NCBI GenBank assembly: GCA_013377095.1
Contig: JACAAY010000035.1
Coordinates: 1-46,320, forward strand
DNA from: Desulfuromonadales bacterium
GTDB lineage: Bacteria; Desulfobacterota; Desulfuromonadia; Geobacterales; Pseudopelobacteraceae
Direction: 5' to 3'
Length of the DNA stretch: 46,320 bases
The notes under the pieces are model-generated. The model was not told the origin of the DNA and ran no database searches. It worked only from the letters and a program-made list of their open reading frames with translations. A program made the translations under genes and the position numbers. This document shows, piece by piece, positions 7,180-15,832 of the stretch (position 1 is the stretch's first letter; the number at the start of each line of letters is the position of its first letter).

Positions 7180-9242
7180 AGGGTCTCACTTGATTCCAAA
7201 GATTTCACGGCCAACACCTTCATCATTACATCACGCAGTTGGTCCGGCCTGAACGGTTTTTGCACACATCCGGCGTATGCATCAGTATCAATGTCTATTG
7301 AAAGACCTTCAACGTTGTACCCACTACAGATCACAACGGGAATTTTCGGGGAAAGTTTCCGAAATTCATGATACGCCTCAACCCCGCCCATCTCCGGCAT
7401 GATCATGTCCAGCAGAACGAGATCAATCCCGCTTCCCCGCGTGCGGTATATTTCAAGGGCCTCGCGACCATTGCAGGCGGTTATGGCTGAAAAACCCATC
7501 GACTTGAGCATTGAGGTCCCGATGGTTCGCAGCGCCTGTTCATCATCCACCAGCAGTACATCTCCGCCTGGTTGCGCTCTATGCGAGGTCTCGGCCGCGG
7601 TATCCGTAACAACATCACGGAACACGGCACACAGGGGAAAATATATTTTGAAATTCGTACCGCAGCCAGGGCTGCTTGAGAGTTGCAGCGCGCCGTTGTG
7701 GGATTTTATAATGCCGAGTATTGCCGACATGCCCAGTCCACGACCGGTGAATTTGGTGGTAAAGAATGGCTCAAATATGCGCCGTTGGGTTTCATCATCC
7801 ATGCCGCACCCGCTATCGGACACCTCCAGACAGGCATAGCTTCCGGCAGGGATGACATTACCAAAAAAATCATTCCCCACCGGAGCGGCATGGCCATCCC
7901 TGACAGCCAAACCAATTCGGATTGTGCCGTTTACGTCGCCGATCGCGTCGGCAGCGTTGATGATCAGGTTCATGACGATCTGCTGAATCTGGGCATGATC
8001 ACCCATTATTTCCGGATCATCGGACCCAAGGTCTAGTCTTATGGAGACACTCTTTGAAATGGCCGACTGGAGCATCTTCACCATATCCTTCAGCAACAGT
8101 CTGAACTTGATCCGTGTCTGAAAAAGTGTTCGCTTACCGGCATAGGCCAGCATCTGATGGCAGAGCAGCGCTGCTCGATGGGCTGCATCTTCAATATGTT
8201 GAAGGTGGGTTTCGCGCGGCAGTTCCGAAATGTGCGCGTCCTTGGCCATATAACAGTGCCCCAGGATGATAGTCAGGATATTGTTGAAATCATGGGCGAT
8301 GCCGCCGGCCAGCACACCGAGGCTCTCCAGCTTCTGGGCCTGCTGGAATTGGCGTTCAATCTCCTGGCGTTCTCCCTCGGCCTTTTTACGAGCGCTGATG
8401 TCCTGGGCGATTCCGTCGATGATCACATCACCATGTATTTTCACTCTCCGCACCGAGCGGTCATTCAGCCAGACCCAGTCTCCGCTGCGAGAGCGGATCC
8501 GGTACTCGATGTCAAATCCATCAGTGCCGTCAGCATCGAAAGAGCAGATCGAATTCATGACCCTGTCATAATCGTCCGGGTGAATGGAATCGCGCCACAG
8601 CATCGGATTGTCATAAAAGTTACGGAGCGGGAAACCAAAAACCGTTTCGACCTGAGGAGAGTAAAACAGCCCTCCGCGTGTGGTGGAGAAACGGTAAATA
8701 AGAGCAGGCACACTCTCCATCAGCGTGCGGTAACGTTCCTCGCTCTCCCGCAGCGCCTCCTCCGCCTTGCGATGTTCGGCCAGCTCCCGATCGAGCTCGC
8801 GGGTGCGCTCCACAACCATGGCGGCCAATCGGTCTTTTTCCTGGCGTTGAGCTTCCGCGGCCGCTTTTATTTTTATCATGGCCCGGATCTGGGCCGTCAA
8901 TTCCGCTTCCTCCAGCGGCTTGGAAAGAAACGCCTCCGCCCCCGACTCCAGCGCCTTGATGCGACTTTCCCTGTCAGTCAGCCGGGCGGTCAGAAAGACC
9001 ACCGGAATATGCAGCAGGCGTTCATCGGCCTTCATTCTCCGACAGGCCTCGAACCCGTCCATCCCCGGCATAATGATATCCAGCAGGATCACGTCCGGAT
9101 CTTCCGCCAGTGCCAGCTCAATCCCCCTGGCCCCGCTCAGGGCGGTCAGAATATTCGCTCCGGGGAAAGCATCCGATATGACGGCTTTCAGAGTCGTAAG
9201 ATTGTCCTGAATGTCATCAACAATCAGTATTTTCGGTATCAT
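7176..9242 (-). CDS. Soluble hybrid histidine kinase (REC-PAS-HisKA-HATPase-REC)
   Basis: 688 residues. N-terminal receiver about 4-120 (ILIVDDIQDN, Asp in VILLDIIMPGMDG). A coiled-coil linker about 125-165 is followed by PAS about 165-295. The H-box [14 protein letters not shown] marks the phospho-histidine of the NtrB-like class. HATPase motifs: N box NLIINAADAIG, G boxes SDSGCGMD and [17 protein letters not shown]. The C-terminal receiver is about 562-680 (VLLVDDEQ, Asp in VLLDMIMPEMGG). No membrane segment, so cytoplasmic. The start overlaps the end of the membrane kinase gene by 26 bp and the end overlaps the sigma-54 regulator by 4 bp, so all are translated together. Having receivers at both ends suggests it takes phosphate from upstream kinases and relays it. 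Confidence 0.93.
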   Translation of the reverse strand: MIPKILIVDDIQDNLTTLKAVISDAFPGANILTALSGARGIELALAEDPDVILLDIIMPGMDGFEACRRMKADERLLHIPVVFLTARLTDRESRIKALESGAEAFLSKPLEEAELTAQIRAMIKIKAAAEAQRQEKDRLAAMVVERTRELDRELAEHRKAEEALRESEERYRTLMESVPALIYRFSTTRGGLFYSPQVETVFGFPLRNFYDNPMLWRDSIHPDDYDRVMNSICSFDADGTDGFDIEYRIRSRSGDWVWLNDRSVRRVKIHGDVIIDGIAQDISARKKAEGERQEIERQFQQAQKLESLGVLAGGIAHDFNNILTIILGHCYMAKDAHISELPRETHLQHIEDAAHRAALLCHQMLAYAGKRTLFQTRIKFRLLLKDMVKMLQSAISKSVSIRLDLGSDDPEIMGDHAQIQQIVMNLIINAADAIGDVNGTIRIGLAVRDGHAAPVGNDFFGNVIPAGSYACLEVSDSGCGMDDETQRRIFEPFFTTKFTGRGLGMSAILGIIKSHNGALQLSSSPGCGTNFKIYFPLCAVFRDVVTDTAAETSHRAQPGGDVLLVDDEQALRTIGTSMLKSMGFSAITACNGREALEIYRTRGSGIDLVLLDMIMPEMGGVEAYHEFRKLSPKIPVVICSGYNVEGLSIDIDTDAYAGCVQKPFRPDQLRDVMMKVLAVKSLESSETL

Positions 9243-12210
9243 TCAGCGTCTCCCTGATCGCCTCTTCAAGGGTGTTCCAGTCAATCGGTTTTGCCAGATA
9301 GCCATCAAAACCATGAGCTAGGATCTTTTCCCGGCTCCCTGACATCGCATCCGCCGTCACCGCGATGACCGGGATATGGCGAATGCCATCCTCGTTTCTG
9401 AGAGCATGCAAGGTTTTAAAACCATCCATGACCGGCATGGCAAGGTCCATCAGGATGATGTCCGGTTCGTGAGCCCTGGCCAGTTCCAGACCGGCCTGAC
9501 CATTGGAGGCTTCCAGGACGCGACAGGTCTTATCAAGCATCGCTCTGATGGTCAGCAGGTTGTCGGGGTTGTCTTCCATGACCAGCACCACCGGTTTGCC
9601 GGCAGGCCGACGCGAAACTTGAACTCGTGCAGGTGAAGGTGGCGTCTTATCAAGGGGCTGCACCATGTTTTCAATGGACTTCAGCAGTTCGTTGCGGTTG
9701 ATGTCACCCTTCTGAATCAACTGGTGGATATTGTTTCCCTTGAGAAAGCTCAATTCCTCCCTGGTGACGTGCTTGGCGGTCAGAATCAGGACCGGTATGT
9801 GCGCGCTCTTTTCCATGGAACGGATCGCGGCAAGCACCTCAAAACCATCAATCTCCGGCATCATCAGATCAAGGATCATGGCATCCGGCAGGGATTTTTC
9901 CACCTGTTCCAGGGCCTCCTTGCCGTTGCGAGCCGCTTTCACGCAATACCCCTGGCCATTAAGGATATCCGATAACTGAATCACGGCCGGATCGTTATCT
10001 TCCACCACCAGGATGCACTTCCCCTGACCAGAAACGTTCACGGGCTGTGTTCCGGTTCTGGGGGATCCCGGATACTCGGCAGACTCCCTGACCTGCCCTC
10101 CTGAAGGCGCACTTTCAAAGGCAAAGGGCAGGATGATGGTAAAGGTTGATCCTTTTCCGGGAGAGCTTGTAACCGTAATATCGCCCTTCAGCAGTGTAAC
10201 GTATTTTTTGGCGATGGCCAAACCCAGACCGGTCCCGCCGTAGTTTTTTGTGGTACTTTCATCGGCCTGACGGAATTCGTCAAAGATGTAGTCGATCTGA
10301 TTCGGTGCGATGCCGATCCCGGTGTCGGTTACGGAAATCCGGATCTGATCTCCCCGTTGTACGGCGTGGATTTCCACCGAACCTTCGGCGGTGAATTTGA
10401 CCGCATTGGCGACAAGATTCTGCAGGATATGCCGGCACTTGGTGTAATCACTGAGGATGGTGGGCAAACCTTCATCAATGCCGTTGAGCAGGGCGATTCC
10501 CTTTTCATTCGACTGGTGCTCAAGCATCGCCACAACTTCGGAAACCAGATTCCTGATGGAGAAACGTTCCAGGCTGATTTCCTCCTTCCCGGCTTCGATG
10601 CGCGACAGATCCAGGATATCGTTGATCAGTGCCAGCAAATTCCTGCCGTTGCGTTCGATAACCCCGAGATAGCTGTACTCCTCGTCCGGAATGGCATTGG
10701 CAAGCCGGCGATTCAGCACTCCCGACAGGGCGATCACCGAGTTGAGCGGCGTACGCAGCTCATGACTCATGTTGGATAGAAAGGCGCTTTTCAGGCGATT
10801 GGCTTCGTCCAGCTGATTCTTCTGCAGCTCCAGTTCCACATTCTGCTCGGTCAGTTCATCCTTCTGGGCCGTCATTTCCCGCGTCTGGGACTCCAGTTCC
10901 CGGTTCTGAAGTTCAAGTTTTTCACTGAAGTTACGGATCTTCTCCAAAACCAGGACACGGTTAAATCGGGCGGTTATTACATGCCAGACATCATTAACCA
11001 GCCGCACCGCCGCAACGGAATAGGGCCGCAGCCCGGCCAGCGAAACCATTGCCACGACCTTCTGCTCCGCCAGGATCGGGATGGTCAGGATTTCCGCGGG
11101 GATCAGCTGCCCGCACACCGTGGCAAAGGTGAACTTTGTATCGGGAGGAATGTTCGAGATATGCTGTATCTGGCCCGTGGCCAGGGCGGAACCAAACTCG
11201 CCCTCGTGGAGCGTTGCGGAAAAGGATCCGGTATTCACTGAGGAAAACCCGATGGATTCAAAATGTTCGAAAGCAGAATTCTGGTTATCCAAAAGGTACA
11301 CGGCCCCAACCTGGGAACCGGTCAGCTGCAGCAGCTCCTTCAGCAGCTCACGGCAGAAGGGGCGCAGCTCATCGTCCTGGAGCATGGCGTCCGCGACCCG
11401 GCCACTGTTCTCCTTGACCAGCAGTTCCAGCTGCACCGTTTCGGCAAGTTCATTGAACGAGTCGGAGAGCATTCCGAATTCATTGGGAGAATCGTAGCTG
11501 CTGCGGGTATCCAGTGCGCCTCCCTGAAACTGTTTGGCCGCGGCTGTCAGTTCCTGTAACGGTGTCCTGATCGTTTTCAGCAGCAGGTAGCTGACGAACA
11601 GCGTCAGAAAAAAAACAGCGCTCAGCAGGGCAGCCAACTGAAGTTGCAGGCTGTTCTTCAGTTTTTTGGCGTTGGCGAAAAACTGGTCGCCCTTTTTAAG
11701 GGCGAAATCGCTGACATCCTTGAATTCATGCAGCACCTTTGCGGCGGCAAGGCTGTCCGCGCCAACCGGCTTCACACGGGAGGCTGCTTCGGGACTCTTG
11801 CCCGCCAACAGCAGCCGGATGGTTTCGCTTCGAACAGCTTTCCAGCGAACAGCGGCATCCTGGATGTCGTCGACATCCTTGCGGGGCCCCAGATAACTGT
11901 CATAGATGATTGCCAGGCGACGCGAAGCATCGGCTTCAAAGCTGTCAATCTCCTGGATGACCGCCTGTTGCTCCCGCTCATTCCCCGCCTGGACGAGATC
12001 TTTCATCCTGAGCTGAATGACCATATAATCGTAGCGGGCATCGCTGAGCGCCCGTCGCACTGTCAGCGGATGGCTGTACAGCCCCTCCTGCTGTTGCCAT
12101 AAAAGGTTACCATCAAACAGGGCCGCTGACCCCAGCAGCACCACAAGCAGCAGGATGCTTCCCAGGCCGATGCGTAACTGTGTCCCGATTTTCATGTCCC
12201 TCAGTTTCAT
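9217..12210 (-). CDS. Membrane hybrid histidine kinase (sensor-HAMP-GAF-HisKA-HATPase-REC-REC)
   Basis: Start chosen at ATG 12210, which overlaps the cheR stop as ATGA, giving 997 residues. A longer frame upstream would lie inside cheR. First membrane helix about 13-33 (LRIGLGSILLLVVLLGSAAL), helical periplasmic bundle to about 190, second helix about 190-213, HAMP about 215-270, GAF about 290-430. A long Q/E-rich coiled coil precedes the H-box FLSNMSHELRTPLNS. HATPase motifs VTDTGIGIA and YGGTGLGLA follow. Two receivers are at about 757-870 (ILDLMMPEIDGFE) and 880-995 (ILMDLAMPVMDGF). The first receiver has QKGD where a Lys-Pro is usual; the second has AKPID. It is probably the membrane input of the downstream kinase/sigma-54 cascade. 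The ligand is unknown. Confidence 0.93.
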   Translation of the reverse strand: MKLRDMKIGTQLRIGLGSILLLVVLLGSAALFDGNLLWQQQEGLYSHPLTVRRALSDARYDYMVIQLRMKDLVQAGNEREQQAVIQEIDSFEADASRRLAIIYDSYLGPRKDVDDIQDAAVRWKAVRSETIRLLLAGKSPEAASRVKPVGADSLAAAKVLHEFKDVSDFALKKGDQFFANAKKLKNSLQLQLAALLSAVFFLTLFVSYLLLKTIRTPLQELTAAAKQFQGGALDTRSSYDSPNEFGMLSDSFNELAETVQLELLVKENSGRVADAMLQDDELRPFCRELLKELLQLTGSQVGAVYLLDNQNSAFEHFESIGFSSVNTGSFSATLHEGEFGSALATGQIQHISNIPPDTKFTFATVCGQLIPAEILTIPILAEQKVVAMVSLAGLRPYSVAAVRLVNDVWHVITARFNRVLVLEKIRNFSEKLELQNRELESQTREMTAQKDELTEQNVELELQKNQLDEANRLKSAFLSNMSHELRTPLNSVIALSGVLNRRLANAIPDEEYSYLGVIERNGRNLLALINDILDLSRIEAGKEEISLERFSIRNLVSEVVAMLEHQSNEKGIALLNGIDEGLPTILSDYTKCRHILQNLVANAVKFTAEGSVEIHAVQRGDQIRISVTDTGIGIAPNQIDYIFDEFRQADESTTKNYGGTGLGLAIAKKYVTLLKGDITVTSSPGKGSTFTIILPFAFESAPSGGQVRESAEYPGSPRTGTQPVNVSGQGKCILVVEDNDPAVIQLSDILNGQGYCVKAARNGKEALEQVEKSLPDAMILDLMMPEIDGFEVLAAIRSMEKSAHIPVLILTAKHVTREELSFLKGNNIHQLIQKGDINRNELLKSIENMVQPLDKTPPSPARVQVSRRPAGKPVVLVMEDNPDNLLTIRAMLDKTCRVLEASNGQAGLELARAHEPDIILMDLAMPVMDGFKTLHALRNEDGIRHIPVIAVTADAMSGSREKILAHGFDGYLAKPIDWNTLEEAIRETLNDTENTDC

Positions 12211-13055
12211 GTGGTTCCCCGTGGCACGTTCTTTTGAAAAATTGCCGACGGAGGAACAATTCCCCGAAAGCACTCATGCCTGGTCACTATTTCCTTCTCA
12301 GCTTCACCGGTAACCAGATAGCCGCCGGGGGTGAGGCAATGACATATTTTGTTCAGAATGAAGTGACGAACTTCCGGCCGGTAATAGAACAACAGGTTGC
12401 CGCAGAAAACGAGGTCAAAATCCCCATAGATGCTCTCCGATGGGCAGCTCAGCCTCTCATCCAGCATATCGTGGACAGAAAAGTCCACCTGTTTTTTAAG
12501 TCTGTCAACGACCTGGAAGGCATCCCCCCTGGCGGTGAAATACTTCTGAAGATGTTTGTGGCGAACATTGCGCACCGCCGCGAAATCATAGACTCCCTGC
12601 CGCGCCGATTCCAGCTCGTGTTCCGAGCGATCGGTGGCAAAGATGCGAAAGGTAACGGCATGCTTGCCCCGGTCGGCAACCAGTTCATCCAGCAGAATGG
12701 CAACGGAGTAGGCTTCCTGTCCGGAGGCGCACCCCGCCGACCAGACCCTGATCTCCCCTCGACCTTTTTTTTCCTTTGTGGCAAGGATGCCGGGTAATAT
12801 CAATTGTTCCAGCAGGGCACAGGTCAGTTGATTTCTGAAAAATTCACTGTAGGAGATGCTGAGCGAACAGGACAGAGCTTCAGCCTCCGAACCGTTTACC
12901 AGCAGGTACTCACCGTAAGCCGAGGGGTTACCGATTCCGGTTGCCACCAGTCGTTTTTCAAGCGTTTTCTGCAGGAACACCTCATCATAGACGGAGATAT
13001 CCCTGCCATGGGCGCGCTCCATTATCCCGACTACCCTGTCCAGAGTTTTTGTCAT
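12207..13055 (-). CDS. cheR: Chemotaxis protein methyltransferase CheR (full length)
   Basis: 282 residues, the normal CheR length. The N-terminal helical domain about 1-80 includes ISYSEFFRN. The SAM-binding domain has WSAGCASGQEAYSVA, IFATDRSE and FDLVFCGNLLFYY, ending with LTPGGYLVTGEAE. CheR transfers methyl groups from S-adenosylmethionine to receptor glutamates, setting adaptation. The gene sits between hybrid kinases, 22 bp after one stop and overlapping the next start by 4 bp. No cheA, cheW, cheB or cheY is visible nearby, so here it may modify kinase or receptor proteins of the local module. The CheR call itself is firm; the target is inferred. Confidence 0.93.
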   Translation of the reverse strand: MTKTLDRVVGIMERAHGRDISVYDEVFLQKTLEKRLVATGIGNPSAYGEYLLVNGSEAEALSCSLSISYSEFFRNQLTCALLEQLILPGILATKEKKGRGEIRVWSAGCASGQEAYSVAILLDELVADRGKHAVTFRIFATDRSEHELESARQGVYDFAAVRNVRHKHLQKYFTARGDAFQVVDRLKKQVDFSVHDMLDERLSCPSESIYGDFDLVFCGNLLFYYRPEVRHFILNKICHCLTPGGYLVTGEAEKEIVTRHECFRGIVPPSAIFQKNVPRGTT

Positions 13056-13077
13056 GCGATAAAACCCCTGTTGTTTC

Positions 13078-15027
13078 TCATCCCAGCATTTTCAGCAGAA
13101 TTTCGCGCAGATGGGTTGGTCGGTATGGTTTTTCCAGAAAACCGGCCCGGCGGTCCCTTCCGATTTCATCCTCGATCTCTTCGTCACTGTAGCCGCTGCA
13201 CAACACAACCGGAACATCGGGATCAAGACTCCGCAACATGCGGTACGCTTCCATCCCCCCCATATCTGGCATGCTCAAATCCATCAGGACCAGATCAATT
13301 TCGCTTCGCTGTTGGCGATACATGCCCAAGGCTTCGCGACCGTTGTTCGCGGTCGTGACGGTAAACCCCATGGCAGACAGCAGCTCGGAACCGACCATAC
13401 GCAGCGCTTCCTCATCATCAACCAGCAGAATCGTACCCTTGCAGCTCGGGGTGGCATCACCCTGTTCCGGATGCGCATCCATGGCTGTTACGGATTCGGC
13501 CGGCAGGGGAAAGAAGACCGTAAAGCATGAGCCGCTCCCCAGGAGGCTGTCAAACTGCAAGGCTCCCGCATGGGATGTGACAATACCGAGTATGGCTGAC
13601 ATGCCAAGACCGCGACCGGTGACTTTTGTGGTAAAAAAAGGCTCGAAGACACGCTTTTTCGCCTTCTCGTCCATGCCGCAACCGCTGTCGGAAACGTCCA
13701 GGCGGGCGTATGCGCCGTCGGGTATCCGCTTTCCCAGAAAATCCGATTCAGGCCGGTCCTGCAGAATCTCCGCCCTGGTGAGCCCTACTCTGACAACACC
13801 GCTTGTGTCACCGATGGCCTCGGCGGCGTTAATCAGCAGATTCATGATAACCTGATGCATCTGACTTCTGTCAGCCATGATGGCGGGAATATCACCTGCG
13901 GCGCATACCTCGATGCTAACATTTTTCGTCAGCGTCGCCTTGAGCAACTCAACGACTTCATCCACCAACCGCCCCAGATCCACCAGTGTCCGGACCAGCG
14001 GTCTCTTGCCGGCATAGGCAAGCATCTGACGGCAGAGGCTGGCTGCACGATTCACGGCGTTTTCAATCTGCTGAATATTGTTCGGAGCCACGCCCGCGGC
14101 GGCCAGTTCTTGCCGGGCCATATGGGAGTGTCCCTGGATGATGGTCAGAATATTGTTGAAATCATGGGCAACTCCTCCCGCAAGCACAGCGAGGCTCTCC
14201 AGTTTCTGGGCCTGTTGCAACCGGCTCTCAATTTCCAGCCGAGCCATTTCCGCTTCTTTGCGTTCAGTGATATCCCGCATAACATGCACACAGGCAGTCA
14301 AGCTCCCGTCCTGATTGTACAACGGGGAAACCGTTACATCGAAGACACCCTTCAGCCGCGCCTCATGCACCTCTTCGCAATGTTCCCGACCATCACGCAT
14401 TGCTCTGGCATGGGGGCAGCCGGGCGGTGGATCGGTCAGTCCATGCATCAGCTCACAACATGTGCGGCCGACCAGTTCTTCCGCGCTGAGGCTGCACCGC
14501 TCCGCCATGGCGCGGTTAGCGCGGATAATGATATTGCGGGAGTCTATCAGGGCAATCAGATCGGGAACGGCATTAAAAGTCTGTTCCCACTCATGTTTGG
14601 CGCGGCGGGTTGCTTCTTCGGCCCGCAATCGCTCCTGAATAAGGGTCCAATCCCGCATGGAGCGTTGCGCAATGCGAGGAAGTGCTGCAAAGGATTCCAG
14701 CGACTTGACCACGTAATCCAGGGCGCCGGTCTTGAGGGACTCCACCGCACGCAGCTCGTTGCCCTGGGAAGTCAGCACGACAACCGGGCACTCGTTGTTT
14801 GCCAACGCTATCAACATACCGCCGTCTCCATCGGGAAGACGGAAGTCCGAAAAAATGATGGTGGGAGTCTGCTGCTCTAAAATCTGGCGGGCTTCCCGCA
14901 GAGAAGCGGCACTTGCCAGGCGATAGATTTCCGGCGCAACGGCAAAGGATCGTTTAATCAGTTCCACGTGGCCTTGATCATCTTCCACTACCAGTATCAG
15001 AGGGGCACGGGGATCTTCTGTCAGCAT
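13078..15027 (-). CDS. Soluble hybrid histidine kinase (REC-PAS-HisKA-HATPase-REC)
   Basis: 649 residues from ATG 15027. Receiver about 9-125 (LVVEDDQGH, Asp in IIFSDFRLPDG, then [11 protein letters not shown]), the same receiver subtype as in the proteins at 19296 and 30530. PAS about 150-260, including CSLSAEELVGRTCCELMHG. H-box [14 protein letters not shown]. HATPase boxes NLLINAAEAIG, SDSGCGMD and TGRGLGMS. C-terminal receiver about 525-645 (LVLMDLSMPDMGG). The C-terminal half is closely related to the kinase at 7176-9242, a recent paralogue by eye. It is the first gene of the minus-strand run ending at the left edge, so it may open that operon. Cytoplasmic; signal unknown. Confidence 0.93.
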   Translation of the reverse strand: MLTEDPRAPLILVVEDDQGHVELIKRSFAVAPEIYRLASAASLREARQILEQQTPTIIFSDFRLPDGDGGMLIALANNECPVVVLTSQGNELRAVESLKTGALDYVVKSLESFAALPRIAQRSMRDWTLIQERLRAEEATRRAKHEWEQTFNAVPDLIALIDSRNIIIRANRAMAERCSLSAEELVGRTCCELMHGLTDPPPGCPHARAMRDGREHCEEVHEARLKGVFDVTVSPLYNQDGSLTACVHVMRDITERKEAEMARLEIESRLQQAQKLESLAVLAGGVAHDFNNILTIIQGHSHMARQELAAAGVAPNNIQQIENAVNRAASLCRQMLAYAGKRPLVRTLVDLGRLVDEVVELLKATLTKNVSIEVCAAGDIPAIMADRSQMHQVIMNLLINAAEAIGDTSGVVRVGLTRAEILQDRPESDFLGKRIPDGAYARLDVSDSGCGMDEKAKKRVFEPFFTTKVTGRGLGMSAILGIVTSHAGALQFDSLLGSGSCFTVFFPLPAESVTAMDAHPEQGDATPSCKGTILLVDDEEALRMVGSELLSAMGFTVTTANNGREALGMYRQQRSEIDLVLMDLSMPDMGGMEAYRMLRSLDPDVPVVLCSGYSDEEIEDEIGRDRRAGFLEKPYRPTHLREILLKMLG

Positions 15028-15069
15028 GTGTTACTCCATGTGTCGCTTTTCATCACTCTGCGTAAAGCT

Positions 15070-15089
15070 TTCTCCCAGACAAGGGAGAA
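15070..15089. repeat. Small inverted repeat (TTCTCCC / GGGAGAA, 6-nt loop) in the leader of the hybrid kinase gene
   Basis: Perfect 7-bp arms at 15070-15076 and 15083-15089, in the 172-bp gap between the LuxR-type regulator and the kinase starting at 15027. It would form a hairpin in the kinase leader. No T-run follows, so it is not an obvious terminator. A TATAAT-like -10 on the minus strand lies at 15141-15146 without a good -35. Function unknown. Confidence 0.3.
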
Positions 15090-15199
15090 TTGAGGGGAGG
15101 GGGTAACAGGATGTCCCATCGTACTGGGCGAATTTGTATAATTATAACAGAATTTCCGTCACCGGTCTGTCAGGAGAACTTGATCTTCTCAGAATTGTG

Positions 15200-15832
15200 T
15201 CAGATTTTAAACGGGGTAATACCGTGCTGAAGCGCGAATTTGACGAGCGTGGAAATATTGTTGACGCCTAGTTTTGTCATCAACCGACTGCGGTAGGTTT
15301 CGACACTCTTGGGAGACAGGCAGAGTATCAGGGCAATTTCCGCGCTGGTTTTCCCGGCGACCACCAGCTGAACAACTTCCCGCTCACGCTGGCTGAGGCT
15401 TTCCAGGGGGCTTTTGGGACTTATCTGTGTCGCCGGAGCGTCAACGCCCTCCCCAAAATAGTTTTCTCCCCTGACGACGGTGCGGACCGCGGTGACAAGC
15501 CCGGCGCCGGCCGACTCCTTGAGCAGATAGGCCCGCGCCCCGGCTTGCAGTGCTCGAAACACATGTTCACTGGTGTTATGCATGGAGAGCATGATAACCG
15601 CGACTCCGGGCAGGCGTTCGCAGATTGTGCGGGTTGCATCGATCCCGTTCAGCTCCGGCATGGCGATATCCATCACAACCACATCGGGTCTCAGCGCTTC
15701 TGCCAGGGCCACGGCTTCGCGGCCGTCCCGGGCTTCGCCGACAACGATCAAGTCGTCCAATGCCTCCAGGATCATGCTGAGACCTTCGCGCACAATGGCA
15801 TGGTCGTCGGCAATCAGAATTCTAACGGTCAT
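15200..15832 (-). CDS. NarL/FixJ-family response regulator (REC + LuxR-type HTH)
   Basis: 210 residues. Receiver about 3-120 with ADDH at 8-11, phospho-acceptor Asp55 (VVVMDIAMPELNG) and Lys in LLKES. The LuxR-type helix-turn-helix about 145-205 contains LSQREREVVQLVVAG and SPKSVETYRSRLMTKLG. It binds DNA when phosphorylated. The ATG directly abuts the TAG stop of the upstream HisKA_3 kinase (TAGATG), so the two form a standard NarX/NarL-like pair. Its target genes cannot be told from the sequence; the divergent hemH promoter region is one possibility. Confidence 0.95.
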   Translation of the reverse strand: MTVRILIADDHAIVREGLSMILEALDDLIVVGEARDGREAVALAEALRPDVVVMDIAMPELNGIDATRTICERLPGVAVIMLSMHNTSEHVFRALQAGARAYLLKESAGAGLVTAVRTVVRGENYFGEGVDAPATQISPKSPLESLSQREREVVQLVVAGKTSAEIALILCLSPKSVETYRSRLMTKLGVNNISTLVKFALQHGITPFKI

